A stretch of 44,272 bases of DNA, taken from positions 1 through 44,272 of the forward strand of contig JAITQD010000096.1 in the NCBI GenBank assembly GCA_031289095.1, read 5' to 3'. This stretch comes from Azoarcus sp. GTDB taxonomy: Bacteria; Pseudomonadota; Gammaproteobacteria; Burkholderiales; Rhodocyclaceae. The notes beneath the pieces are model-generated. The model was not told where the DNA came from, searched no databases, and was given only the letters and a program-made list of their open reading frames with translations. Made by a program: the position numbers and the translations under genes. Shown one piece after another: positions 16,118-25,041 of this stretch. The first letter of the stretch is position 1. Each line of letters begins with the position of its first letter.

Positions 16118-17195
16118 GGAGAACCTCTCCGTCTCGCGGCCACAGGCGCAACAAAGCGTAGCGGGCCAATAGCAACGCACCGGCGCTCGCCATCATGTAG
16201 AGGGATTTTTGCAGCAAGGTGATTTCGAGCACGTAGTAAAAGCGCCCAAGACAAAACAGCAGCGCCAGAACGCCCACGCCCATCAATAGCCGGTTTCCCT
16301 GCCCGCGACCGAGCAGCATCAACATCAGGCATGGCCCGAGAAACACGAGTTTCAGGTGAGCGAGCGCAAGGATGCCCACGAGCACCCCCAGCCCCCAGGC
16401 GCAACGGGAATTCCCCGCAGGGATTTTCCGGAGATACGCCCAAGCCGTCCACAGCAGGGCAATGCCGTTCAATCCGATCCAGACAATGCGCGCAAGGGAA
16501 TGAACATCCATGTCTCGTTTGTAAAACAACTCGAAGAAGAATGAGACGGTGAGCAGTTCTATCGCCATGGCGTTCAGCAGCAAGAAGGCGGTCGTCACCC
16601 CATATGCAGCGGGACGCCAGCGCGAGATGTTGCGCAAATGTTTGAATTCCCACGTCCAGAACCCGGCCAGCATCAGGCTGGATGCGCCTGCAAGGACATG
16701 GAGAACACTGCCGCGCATCTCCGGCGGCGCATCGTGGATCAACCCCACGCACAGGGCGCAAATGCCCACGCTTGCAGCCCAGATGCGGTGCGCGCCATCG
16801 GGAATGGCGAAAAAGAGCACGGTCATCGTCAGCGCGAGCGTGAAAGGGATGGCGCTGGCCGAATCGTCCGCAAGTTGGACGGCGATGAACTGAAACAGGG
16901 CTGTTCCCACAAGGCTCGCCGCAAAGGCAAGTTGATGCACAAACTCGCCTGTCCGGGGAAGACGAAAAAGAAATGTCGCCCCCAGACAGAGAACAAAGCC
17001 TATGACGGAAAAGGTGACTGCGCCAAACACCCGCGAGAAAGCAAGGCCAAAAGAGCACAGCAACAAGCCCGCTGAGATCCAGGCCGCCACCCCAAGCATC
17101 AGCCGTATATACCAGGGAGCGGGCGCTGCGCGCCCGGGCGGATCGCCCGCCACAAGCGAGGCCTCGCGCAGCCGGTTCCAGAGCGCTTCGTTCAT
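16110..17195 (-). CDS. DUF4401 family membrane protein
   Basis: A 361-residue polytopic inner-membrane protein with about ten hydrophobic helices after a short cytoplasmic N-terminus (MNEALWNRLREASLV). The 'WYIRLMLGVAAWISAGLLL' opening and its place between DUF2157 and GDYXXLXY genes support DUF4401. Its ATG overlaps the DUF2157 stop (17192-17195). No catalytic motifs are visible. Function unknown; the three-gene set presumably forms one membrane assembly. Confidence 0.82.
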   Translation of the reverse strand: MNEALWNRLREASLVAGDPPGRAAPAPWYIRLMLGVAAWISAGLLLCSFGLAFSRVFGAVTFSVIGFVLCLGATFLFRLPRTGEFVHQLAFAASLVGTALFQFIAVQLADDSASAIPFTLALTMTVLFFAIPDGAHRIWAASVGICALCVGLIHDAPPEMRGSVLHVLAGASSLMLAGFWTWEFKHLRNISRWRPAAYGVTTAFLLLNAMAIELLTVSFFFELFYKRDMDVHSLARIVWIGLNGIALLWTAWAYLRKIPAGNSRCAWGLGVLVGILALAHLKLVFLGPCLMLMLLGRGQGNRLLMGVGVLALLFCLGRFYYVLEITLLQKSLYMMASAGALLLARYALLRLWPRDGEVLHA

Positions 17196-18151
17196 TGCGT
17201 CTCTCCGCGAGAGGCTTCATTGGCGATGTTTTTAAGCCAAACACCCCCGAAGGCCGAGAGCACAAGCATGAGTCCGCCCCACAGAAAAAGCCCCCCCATG
17301 TCGAAGTCGGCATCCCGCAACAACAACGAGGGCAGCACAGTCACCACGGAAAACACCCCGCAAGCGAGCATGAACACATCTTTTTTCCACTTGCCGTAGA
17401 CGAACCAGAGCGCCAACAGCCAGACGGCCCAGACAAGGGGCGCGACAATGTTAAATTCCGTGGACATAACCATTACGCTGACGACAAACGTACCGGCGAA
17501 CACCAACAGTCTTGCGCCCCAACGCGATCCAAGCCAGGGACGCCCGAATCCGAGCGCGGCGGCATCCCATACCGCGAGTTCGACCGTGAGCAGCACGAAC
17601 AACGCCCAGCCGCAGGCCTCGAAGCCGAAGCTACTGCCAGTTTTCAGCCAGAGGGCAGCGGCGGTATTGAACACGGCGACCCACAGCAGCCATAACGCTT
17701 CCATTCTGCCCACAAGTGCCCAAGGCAACATCAGCACAGCCCATGTGGCAAAGAGTTCCCACGTATCCGCTCCGGTCTGATAGACGATGCCCACAAGCGC
17801 GAGCAATCCGCCCGACAATACGCAACAGATGAAGAGCGCCGCCTTGCCCGCCGGGCGATCCAGGCCCAGCCGCCACACCGCCCCGAGCGCAAAAAGAATC
17901 GCCCCCTCGGCAAGCGCGAAACGGACAAAACGCCCCATTGCTTCCCAGTTGTAGGCGATAAAGAAGATCAGTCCCGAGGCCAGCAGCCCCACGCCCAAAG
18001 CGAGCAACAGCCGATCCAGGAAATCACGCCAGTCGTTCCGGGAAGGAATGACCCCGGTGAGCGCAAGGGCGCGCACCGTCTGCTCGGGCGTCAGTGCACC
18101 CTCCTCGGCCCAGGCGAGGAGCGTATTGCGGTGAGAAGGGACAAGACTCAT
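17192..18151 (-). CDS. DUF2157 family membrane protein
   Basis: A 319-residue protein. An N-terminal cytoplasmic stretch (residues 1-40, with LLAWAEEGALTPEQ) precedes nine or so membrane helices beginning LLLALGVGLLASGLIFFIAYNW, a typical DUF2157 pattern. It is first in the DUF2157-DUF4401-GDYXXLXY operon. It runs divergently from paaK across 196 nt (18152-18347) that hold no gene; nothing more than generic AT-richer promoter-like DNA is seen there. Confidence 0.82.
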   Translation of the reverse strand: MSLVPSHRNTLLAWAEEGALTPEQTVRALALTGVIPSRNDWRDFLDRLLLALGVGLLASGLIFFIAYNWEAMGRFVRFALAEGAILFALGAVWRLGLDRPAGKAALFICCVLSGGLLALVGIVYQTGADTWELFATWAVLMLPWALVGRMEALWLLWVAVFNTAAALWLKTGSSFGFEACGWALFVLLTVELAVWDAAALGFGRPWLGSRWGARLLVFAGTFVVSVMVMSTEFNIVAPLVWAVWLLALWFVYGKWKKDVFMLACGVFSVVTVLPSLLLRDADFDMGGLFLWGGLMLVLSAFGGVWLKNIANEASRGETQ

Positions 18152-18347
18152 GGGATATGAATAAAACCTTGAAATTTCCGCGCATTGTACTGGTTCTCAC
18201 CACACGAGGGGCGAGGCCATGGAGGCGGCTTTACCGCCCAAAGCTGATCGGCGGACGTCGTGCGGGTTTGCAGCAATCGCCCCTGTCTCGCCCGAATCGC
18301 TATCATGCCCAACTTTTCCGTTCATTCACTGAGAGGTCTGGCGAATC

Positions 18348-19655
18348 ATGATTTTCGACATCGACAACGAAACGCTTCCCCGCGAAGACCTGCAAGCCCT
18401 GCAACTGCATCGCCTCCAGGCCACAGTGACACGCTGCTACGAAACCGTGAGTTTCTACCGGGAAGCGATGGACGAACTGGAAATCAAACCACACCACATC
18501 CAGACGCTCGCCGACGTCAAGCTGCTGCCTTTCACCAAAAAAGAACAACTGCGCGACAACTACCCCTACGGCATGTTCGCCGTACCGCCGGATCAGGTGA
18601 TCCGTATCCATGCCTCCTCCGGCACCTCCGGCAAGCCCGTGGTGGTCGGCCACACCCGGCGCGACATCGCCAACTGGGGCGCGATGGGCGCGAGATGCCT
18701 GGCTGCTGCTGGCCTCCAGCCCGGCGACCGCCTTCACAACGCCTACGGCTATGGCCTCTTTACCGGCGGACTGGGTCTGCACGGCGCAGCGGAATCGCTC
18801 GGCATGACGGTGATTCCCATGTCGGGCGGCCAGACACAGAAACAGGTGATGCTGCTGCAAGACCTCGCGGCCACCGCGATGAGCTGTACGCCTTCCTACG
18901 CGCTCAACATCGCCGAGGAGGCCGAAAAGCTCAACATCGACGTCCGCAAGCTGCCGCTCCGGGTCGGTCTGTTCGGCGCCGAGCCGTGGAGCGAGGAAAT
19001 GCGCTACGAAATCGAATCACGCATGGGCATCGACGCGCTCGACATCTACGGTCTCACCGAACTCATGGGGCCGGGTGTCGGCATCGAATGCCTGGCGGCC
19101 AAAAAAGGGCTGCACATCTGGGAAGATCATTTCCTTGTCGAATGCGTAGACATCGACAGTGGCGAACCGCTGCCGCCGGGTGAAAAAGGCGAGATCGTCA
19201 TCACCTCGCTCACCCGCGAAGCCTTCCCGATGCTGCGCTTCCGCACCCGCGACGTCTCCGTGCTGGAGACCGCGCCCTGCAAGTGCGGACGCACGCACAT
19301 ACGGATGAGCCGCATCACCGGACGCTCCGACGACATGCTGATCATCCGCGGTGTCAACGTCTTCCCGACCCAGGTCGAAGCCATCCTGATGCGCACCGAA
19401 ACGCTGTCGCCCTTCTACCAGCTCGAAGTCTTCCGCGAAGGCCATCTCGACACGCTGCACGTAAACGTCGAAGCCAGCCCGCCGCTCTACGCCAAGGGAC
19501 AGGACTATATGGATCGCGTCTCGGCCAAGGTGAAAAAGGACATCAAGGATTTCATCGGCATTTCCTGCGAGGTGCAGATCCACCCCACCGGCTCGGTGGA
19601 GCGCTCGATGGGCAAGGCGGTGCGGGTGATCGACCATCGGAAGGAGAAGAAATGA
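18348..19655 (+). CDS. paaK: Phenylacetate-CoA ligase
   Basis: A 435-residue AMP-forming CoA ligase. The P-loop-like HASSGTSGKPVVVGHT lies at about 88-103, FGAEPWSEEMR and DIYGLTELMGPGV in the middle, and the C-terminal lid with GRSDDMLIIRGVNVFPTQVE. This is the standard PaaK layout and length. It converts phenylacetate, ATP and CoA into phenylacetyl-CoA in the cytoplasm. GAGAGG precedes the ATG. With iorAB and paaI further on, it points to phenylalanine/phenylacetate use, aerobic or anaerobic. Confidence 0.95.
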   Translation: MIFDIDNETLPREDLQALQLHRLQATVTRCYETVSFYREAMDELEIKPHHIQTLADVKLLPFTKKEQLRDNYPYGMFAVPPDQVIRIHASSGTSGKPVVVGHTRRDIANWGAMGARCLAAAGLQPGDRLHNAYGYGLFTGGLGLHGAAESLGMTVIPMSGGQTQKQVMLLQDLAATAMSCTPSYALNIAEEAEKLNIDVRKLPLRVGLFGAEPWSEEMRYEIESRMGIDALDIYGLTELMGPGVGIECLAAKKGLHIWEDHFLVECVDIDSGEPLPPGEKGEIVITSLTREAFPMLRFRTRDVSVLETAPCKCGRTHIRMSRITGRSDDMLIIRGVNVFPTQVEAILMRTETLSPFYQLEVFREGHLDTLHVNVEASPPLYAKGQDYMDRVSAKVKKDIKDFIGISCEVQIHPTGSVERSMGKAVRVIDHRKEKK

Positions 19656-19681
19656 TATACAATAGAGTAGTAATGTATATC
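19654..19681. promoter_or_regulatory. Inverted repeat upstream of the antitoxin gene (operator candidate)
   Basis: GATATACA (19654-19661) and TGTATATC (19674-19681) form a perfect 8-bp inverted repeat with a 12-nt centre. It overlaps the paaK stop codon and ends 21 nt before the antitoxin ATG. AbrB/MazE-type antitoxins commonly bind such AT-rich palindromes to repress their own operon. Its much lower GC than the flanks fits a promoter/operator. Confidence 0.6.
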
Positions 19682-19702
19682 CATCCGTGAAGGAGGCTCG
19701 TC

Positions 19703-19921
19703 ATGCGCATCGCCAAATGGGGCAACAGCCTGGCCGTGCGGTTGCCCGCCGCGCTCATCAAGGAGATGAACCTGCGCGAAGGCGAGGAAGTGGAAGTCGA
19801 GGTCAAGAAAATAACCTCCTCCGAGGACGATTTCGCCGCCGCCATCCGGAAAATCCGGGAAGAAATGCCCCTGTTGCCCGCCGATTTCAAGTTCGACCGT
19901 GAAGAAGCCAATGCCCGGTAA
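19703..19921 (+). CDS. AbrB/MazE-type antitoxin (VapB role)
   Basis: A 72-residue protein. Residues 1-45 form a SpoVT/AbrB swapped-hairpin domain (MRIAKWGNSLAVRLPAALI, NLREGEEVEVEV). The acidic/aromatic tail is the usual toxin-binding arm. AAGGAGG (19690-19696) precedes the ATG. It overlaps the PIN-domain toxin gene by 11 nt, the usual coupling for this kind of module. Confidence 0.88.
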   Translation: MRIAKWGNSLAVRLPAALIKEMNLREGEEVEVEVKKITSSEDDFAAAIRKIREEMPLLPADFKFDREEANAR

Positions 19922-20378
19922 TCCGGAAAACAGGCTCTCCGACAGTTGTGCGCCGGTCTATGCGGTATCCGGATCGCGCAAATTTGCCGATAGCAACGTA
20001 CCGCTCTATCTGCTGTCGCCAGACGCCCGGAAAGCGGCAACGGCACAAGCCGTTTTGCACGAACGTTGTTTCATCAGTGTGCAGGTTTTGAATGAAATGA
20101 CGAGCGTCATGCGCCGGAAGCACCAATATACCTGGCCGCAGGTGGCGCATTTCCTGGCAACCATTCGCTCCAAATGTCCTGTCGAGCCTTTGACCGTGGA
20201 AACCCACGACACCGCCCGCCGTCTCGCCGAACGCTACCAGATCAACACCTACGACGCCCTGATCGCCGCCGCCGCGCTTCTGGCGGGGTGCGATACGCTC
20301 TACTCCGAAGACATGCAGCATGGCCTTGTGCTGGAAAACACATTGCACATCGTCAATCCTTTTCTCGACTCGACCTGA
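19911..20378 (+). CDS. PIN-domain toxin (VapC family)
   Basis: A 155-residue putative ribonuclease. The acidic PIN residues are visible: Asp in FADSNVPLYLLS, Glu in VLNEMTSVM, and two Asp in TYDALIAAAALLAGCDTLYSED. VapC toxins cut tRNA or rRNA and are neutralised by the adjacent antitoxin. The ATG at 19911 is preferred over GTG 19899. The 25 or so residues before the PIN core (NPENRLSDSCAPVYAVSGSR) are an unusual N-terminal extension; an internal start cannot be excluded. Confidence 0.85.
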   Translation: MPGNPENRLSDSCAPVYAVSGSRKFADSNVPLYLLSPDARKAATAQAVLHERCFISVQVLNEMTSVMRRKHQYTWPQVAHFLATIRSKCPVEPLTVETHDTARRLAERYQINTYDALIAAAALLAGCDTLYSEDMQHGLVLENTLHIVNPFLDST

Positions 20379-20497
20379 TCGGGCAAAACGGGTTGCAAAA
20401 CTCGCCGAAACCGTCGCCCTGCGCCAATCAGCATGGCCCGCTTTCGAGTCCGCATTGTTTTGCGCGCCACAAGACCGCAGCACAGAAGCAGAATGAA

Positions 20498-21619
20498 ATG
20501 CCTCAGAACCCAACGCCCAATGCCTTCCGCGCCTTCCTGCACCGGGAATGGCGTCAGATCATCGTCATCAACAAAAGCGATCGCCCCTGGCAGATGCCCG
20601 CCGCCGCCGCGCTCGCCATCGGTCTGCCGCTGCTGGTCGGCTGCGGCTTCGGACACATGGATTACGGGCTGATCTCGTCGCTGGGCGGCATGGTGTTTCT
20701 CAACTTGCCGGAGACGCCACTTCACCATCGCATGGTGCAGTTGATCGCCTGCGCCTTCGCCATGTCGGCGAGCTACGCGCTGGGCGCCCTGAGCCACCTG
20801 TTTCCGCCCGCGATGATGGTGGTGCTCACCTTTGTCGCCATCTTGGTCACGATGCTGTGCCGCTTCTACCGAGTAGGGCCGCCAGGCGGACTGTTCTTCA
20901 CCATGGCCGCTGCGGTCGCAGCCTATTCCCCGTGCGAGGTGCTGGAAATTCCGCGCCGGGTGGGACTGATCACCCTGGGGTGCCTGCTCGCAGCCCTGAT
21001 CGCATTTTTCTACAGTCTCGTCATCCTGCGCCGCCGCCCCGCCGCGCCCATCGAGCCGCTGCCGCCCGCCACGTTCGATTTTGTCGTATTCGATTCCGTC
21101 GTCATCGGCTGCTTCGTCGGCGTGGCGCTTTTGCTGGCGCAATTCCTCCAGCTCGAAAAAGCCTACTGGGTGCCGGTGAGCTGCCTTGTGGTGATGCAGG
21201 GCATGTCCCTGCGCGCGATCTGGGAAAAACAGCTTCACCGCATCCTGGGCACGGGTATCGGCCTCCTGACCGCCTGGGGACTACTCATGCTGCCATTCAA
21301 CAACTGGAGCCTGTCCTTCACGATGATGGCCATCGCCTTCATCGTTGAAACCACCGTGGTGCGCCATTACGGCTTCGCCATGGTCTTTATCACGCCACTC
21401 ACCATTCTGCTGGCCGATGCCGCCACGCTCGACCCCAACGCCGTCGGCACTTTGGTCGAAGCGCGTTTCTTTGACACCGTGCTCGGTTGCCTCACAGGCT
21501 TCGCGGGCGGCACCTGTCTGCACAGCCCGCGCTTTCGCGCCGCAATGGGCAGTCGATTGCGGCGTCTGCTACAGGCAGGGAGGTGGGAGCCATCGCGCCA
21601 AACGCCGACGCGGAATTAG
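20498..21619 (+). CDS. FUSC-family inner-membrane protein
   Basis: A 373-residue protein with two blocks of about five helices each (35-195 and 220-345) and a cytoplasmic C-terminus. The second block, with LEKAYWVPVSCLVVMQGMSL, IWEKQLHRILGTGIGLL and RFFDTVLGCLTGFAGG, is the fusaric-acid-resistance/YccS pattern. Such proteins are linked to efflux of aromatic acids, which fits the location between paaK and iorA. Only the membrane part of the larger AaeB/YccS type is present. The ATG at 20498 has a weak ribosome-binding site. Confidence 0.8.
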   Translation: MPQNPTPNAFRAFLHREWRQIIVINKSDRPWQMPAAAALAIGLPLLVGCGFGHMDYGLISSLGGMVFLNLPETPLHHRMVQLIACAFAMSASYALGALSHLFPPAMMVVLTFVAILVTMLCRFYRVGPPGGLFFTMAAAVAAYSPCEVLEIPRRVGLITLGCLLAALIAFFYSLVILRRRPAAPIEPLPPATFDFVVFDSVVIGCFVGVALLLAQFLQLEKAYWVPVSCLVVMQGMSLRAIWEKQLHRILGTGIGLLTAWGLLMLPFNNWSLSFTMMAIAFIVETTVVRHYGFAMVFITPLTILLADAATLDPNAVGTLVEARFFDTVLGCLTGFAGGTCLHSPRFRAAMGSRLRRLLQAGRWEPSRQTPTRN

Positions 21620-21656
21620 AATGGCGGCCTTTGACGGCCCGCCGCATCAACACCAC

Positions 21657-23558
21657 ATGACTCATCCGAAGGAAAACACCTTGAGCGCCCACAAACCTTT
21701 CACCCCGCCCCCCGCCGCCTCCCGCCACCTGATGTCCGGCAACGAAGCCATCGCCCGCGCCGTGTGGGATGCGGGCGTGGCGGTCGCCGCCGCCTACCCG
21801 GGCACGCCCTCCACCGAAATCCTGGAAAACGCCGCGCGTTATCCCGACCTCTACACCGAATGGTCGGTCAATGAAAAGGTCTCGCTCGAAGTCGCCATCG
21901 GCGCGTCGGTGGCTGGGGCGCGCAGCTTTTGCGCCATGAAGCACGTCGGCTTGAACGTCGCCGCCGACGCACTGATGACGCTGACGCTCACCGGCGTGGT
22001 CGGGGGCCTGGTGATTGCCGTGGCCGACGATGTGGGTTTTTCCTCGTCGCAAAACGAGCAGGATTCGCGCTTCTGGGGGCGCTTTGCGCACCTGCCCATC
22101 CTTGAACCCGCCGATTCGCAGGAAGCCTACGCCATGACGTGCGCCGCTTTCGAGCTTTCGGAAAAGTTCGAGACGCCAGTCATCCTGCGGCTCACCACGC
22201 GGGTCTGTCACGTCAAATGCCTGGTTGAAGTCGGCGAACGCAACGTCCAGCGCGCCGCCACGGGCTTCAACAAGAACCCGTCGCGTTGGGTGATGGTGCC
22301 CGCCAACGCCCAGCGCCGCATGCCGTTGATGTTCGCGCGCGACAAGGCGCTGGCCGCCGAAGCGGAAACGAGCGCGCTGAACCGCATCGAGGCGGGCGCG
22401 GACAGGCGGGTGGGCTTCATCACCTCCGGCCCGGCTTACATGCACGTGCGCGAAGCGTTCCCGGACGCGCCGGTGTTGAAGCTCGGCTTCTCGCATCCCG
22501 CGCCGATGGGCAAGATCCGGGAACTCGCCGCGCAGGTGGATGCCCTGGTTGTGGTTGAAGAAACCGAACAGTTGCTGGAAACCGAAATCCGCGCCGCTGG
22601 CATCGCGGTGCGCGGCAAGGATATCCTGCCCGCCTTCGGCGAACTGCCGCCACCGGTGCTGAAGAAGGGGCTGGCCGCCCTCCTCCCGGAACTGGCTGCG
22701 CAAGGTGACGGCAAAACCGCCCCCGCCGCGCTGCCGGTTTTTCCGCGTCCGCCCACGATGTGCGTCGCCTGTCCGCACTTGGGCGTGTATTACACGCTCT
22801 CGCAATTGAAGAACGTCACCATCGCTGGCGACATCGGCTGTTACACCCTGGGCGCGGGTCATCCCTGGAACGCGCTCGACACCACAATCTGCATGGGCGC
22901 ATCAATGGGCATGGCGCTCGGACTCGACAAGGGACGCGGCCCGGATGACGAAAAAAAGAAGATCGTTGCCGTAATCGGCGATTCCACCTTCATGCACATG
23001 GGCATGCAGGGCTTGCTCGACATCGCCTACAACCGTGGCAATGTCACCGTGCTCCTCTTGGACAACCGCACCGTCGGCATGACCGGCGGGCAGGACAACC
23101 CGGCCAGCGGTCGCGACATCCACGGCGAGGAAGCACCCCGCATCGACTTCGCCCGTCTGGTGGAGGCGCTGGGCATTGCCCCCGAACACATCCGCGTGGT
23201 CGATCCCTACGTGCTGCCGGTGCTGTTCAAAACGTTGCGCGAAGAAACAAAATACGACGGCCCATCGGTCATCATCACCAACCGTCCCTGCGTGCTGATC
23301 GACGAATACGAAAAACAGCCGTCCTACGAAGTCATCGAAACCGCCTGTACCGGCTGCGGCAACTGCGTCGAAATCGGCTGTCCGGCGATTCACGTCACCC
23401 GGCGCGAGAAAGCGGTGAAACCATCGGGCAAGGAAGTGGAACTGGCGTTCGTCAACATCGAGACGGCAGCCTGTACGGGATGCGGACTGTGTTTGCAGCC
23501 TTGCGCGCCGGATGCGATCAGGGCAGCGAAGCCGACGTTTCCGGTGACGTTTTCCTGA
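21657..23558 (+). CDS. iorA: Indolepyruvate ferredoxin oxidoreductase, alpha subunit
   Basis: A 633-residue TPP- and iron-sulfur enzyme subunit. The N-terminal pyrimidine-binding part contains LMSGNEAIARAVWDAGV and YPGTPSTEI. The TPP/Mg part carries GDIGCYTLG, CMGASMGMALGLDKG and GDSTFMHMGMQGLLD. Two C-terminal [4Fe-4S] motifs are CTGCGNCVEIGCPAI and CTGCGLCLQPCAPDAI. It oxidatively decarboxylates arylpyruvates to aryl-acetyl-CoA with ferredoxin. A TTG at 21681 has a better ribosome-binding site (GAAGGA) than ATG 21657, so the true start may be eight codons later. The partner gene iorB is displaced 1.5 kb downstream. Confidence 0.93.
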   Translation: MTHPKENTLSAHKPFTPPPAASRHLMSGNEAIARAVWDAGVAVAAAYPGTPSTEILENAARYPDLYTEWSVNEKVSLEVAIGASVAGARSFCAMKHVGLNVAADALMTLTLTGVVGGLVIAVADDVGFSSSQNEQDSRFWGRFAHLPILEPADSQEAYAMTCAAFELSEKFETPVILRLTTRVCHVKCLVEVGERNVQRAATGFNKNPSRWVMVPANAQRRMPLMFARDKALAAEAETSALNRIEAGADRRVGFITSGPAYMHVREAFPDAPVLKLGFSHPAPMGKIRELAAQVDALVVVEETEQLLETEIRAAGIAVRGKDILPAFGELPPPVLKKGLAALLPELAAQGDGKTAPAALPVFPRPPTMCVACPHLGVYYTLSQLKNVTIAGDIGCYTLGAGHPWNALDTTICMGASMGMALGLDKGRGPDDEKKKIVAVIGDSTFMHMGMQGLLDIAYNRGNVTVLLLDNRTVGMTGGQDNPASGRDIHGEEAPRIDFARLVEALGIAPEHIRVVDPYVLPVLFKTLREETKYDGPSVIITNRPCVLIDEYEKQPSYEVIETACTGCGNCVEIGCPAIHVTRREKAVKPSGKEVELAFVNIETAACTGCGLCLQPCAPDAIRAAKPTFPVTFS

Positions 23559-23576
23559 AAAGGATTGGTGAATACG

Positions 23577-24773
23577 ATGAAAATAGAGACCATCGAGATC
23601 AAAAACTATCGACTGTTCCGTAACGTACGGATTACCCATATTCCACATCTATGTGTTCTGGTCGGAGCAAATGGCACCGGCAAGTCCACCTTGTTCGATG
23701 TGTTCTCTTTTCTCAAGGATGCACTCACCCAAAATGTCGGCACAGCGCTTGCTAGACGGGGAGGATATAAAGAAGTAGCCAGCCGTGGATTCACTGACGA
23801 ACCCATCGAAATTACGCTGCAATTTCGTCTGGAAATTACAGGCTATGAGCGCCTTGTCACTTATGCTCTGAAAATTTCTCACGACGAGCATGGGCATCCG
23901 CTGATCGAACGGGAAATACTGCGCTACAAACGAGGGGAAAGTGGTGCGCCTTTTCATTTTCTGGACTTCAAACAAGGACAAGGTTATGCCATCAACAACG
24001 AGGAGGATTTTTCAAAATCTGACAAAGAATTGACCCGCGAAGCGCAGACTCTCGATGCACCCGACATCTTGGCGATCAAAGGATTGGGACAGTTTGATCG
24101 TTTCAAGGCCGCCAAGGCATTTCGTGCCATGATTGAGAATTGGCATATCTCGGACTTCCATGTTTCGGAAGCGCGTCCCAGCCAAGAAGAAGGCTGGGCC
24201 GAACATTTATCCATTCGTGGTGATAATCTGGCGCTAGTCGCCAATTATCTGTTTGAACATCACAGCAATTGTTTTAACCGTATCCTGGATGCCATGAAAC
24301 GTCGGGTTCCTGGTGTATCAGTCATAGAGCCACGACAGACCGAAGACGGTCGTTTGGTGCTTCGTTTCCAAGATGGAAGTTTTAAAGACCCCTTTATCTC
24401 CCGCTATGTTTCTGACGGCACGATCAAAATGTTCGCCTATCTGGTTTTGCTGAACGATCCCAAGCCATTCCCTTTACTCGCTATCGAAGAACCTGAAAAT
24501 CAACTTTATGTTGACCTCTTGCCAGAGCTCGCCGAAGAGTTTCGCGCTTATGCTGAACGAGGTGGCCAGGTCTTTATCTCGACACATTCTCCAGATTTTC
24601 TCAATGCACTTACATTGAATGAAATCTATTGCCTGGACAAACAACAAGGATTTACAAAAATAACACATGCCCTCGATTCGAAAAACCTTTGTGCCTTGGC
24701 CGATGCAGGAGACTTACCAGGTCATCTCTGGAAACAGGGCTTATTTGAAGGTCTGAACCGGAGAATCGGCTGA
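23577..24773 (+). CDS. AAA (AAA_21/RecF-like) ATPase of a probable defence pair
   Basis: A 398-residue ABC-type ATPase of the OLD/RecF-like group. Its start MKIETIEIKNYRLFRN is typical. Walker A GANGTGKST is at 30-38, a signature-like YVSDGTIKMFAYLVLL near 280, Walker B LLAIEEPENQL near 305 and the switch His in ISTHSPDFL near 345. Genes like this are often paired with DUF4276 proteins, and related AAA+TOPRIM pairs act against phage. Base composition is clearly more AT-rich than iorA/iorB on each side, and the gene splits the ior locus. TTG 23565 and GTG 23568 are weaker alternative starts. Confidence 0.85.
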   Translation: MKIETIEIKNYRLFRNVRITHIPHLCVLVGANGTGKSTLFDVFSFLKDALTQNVGTALARRGGYKEVASRGFTDEPIEITLQFRLEITGYERLVTYALKISHDEHGHPLIEREILRYKRGESGAPFHFLDFKQGQGYAINNEEDFSKSDKELTREAQTLDAPDILAIKGLGQFDRFKAAKAFRAMIENWHISDFHVSEARPSQEEGWAEHLSIRGDNLALVANYLFEHHSNCFNRILDAMKRRVPGVSVIEPRQTEDGRLVLRFQDGSFKDPFISRYVSDGTIKMFAYLVLLNDPKPFPLLAIEEPENQLYVDLLPELAEEFRAYAERGGQVFISTHSPDFLNALTLNEIYCLDKQQGFTKITHALDSKNLCALADAGDLPGHLWKQGLFEGLNRRIG

Positions 24774-25024
24774 TGAAAGGCAAGATTGTTTTCCTGCTTG
24801 AAGAACCTTCCATGAAAACTCTGCTGGATAGTTTGTTGCCACGCATTTTCGCAACTCCCGATGAACGGTTCAAACCTTCCACGGACGTCAAGCGTCTGGT
24901 TCCAAACTTCCAGAAGATCAGCGGCGCGCGCAACATCGCCCAGCACCTGATACCCGCCGACAACCGTTCCCACAGCTTTCAAGTATTTTTCACAGGCATG
25001 CAACGCCTGATGCAAAATACCTGA
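24773..25024 (+). pseudogene. DUF4276-like partner, internally deleted
   Basis: An 83-codon open frame overlapping the ATPase stop by one base (TGATG). Its first 26 residues (KIVFLLEEPSMKTLLDSLLPR) match the start of DUF4276 proteins, and its last 50 (FKPSTDVKRLVPNFQKISGA, then NRSHSFQVFFTGMQRL) match their end. The middle, about 110-120 residues with the acidic catalytic-looking part (the family is usually around 200 residues), is missing without loss of frame. It is therefore probably an inactive deletion derivative, though it could still be expressed. Confidence 0.75.
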
Positions 25025-25041
25025 ACTAACACCCTTTTATC

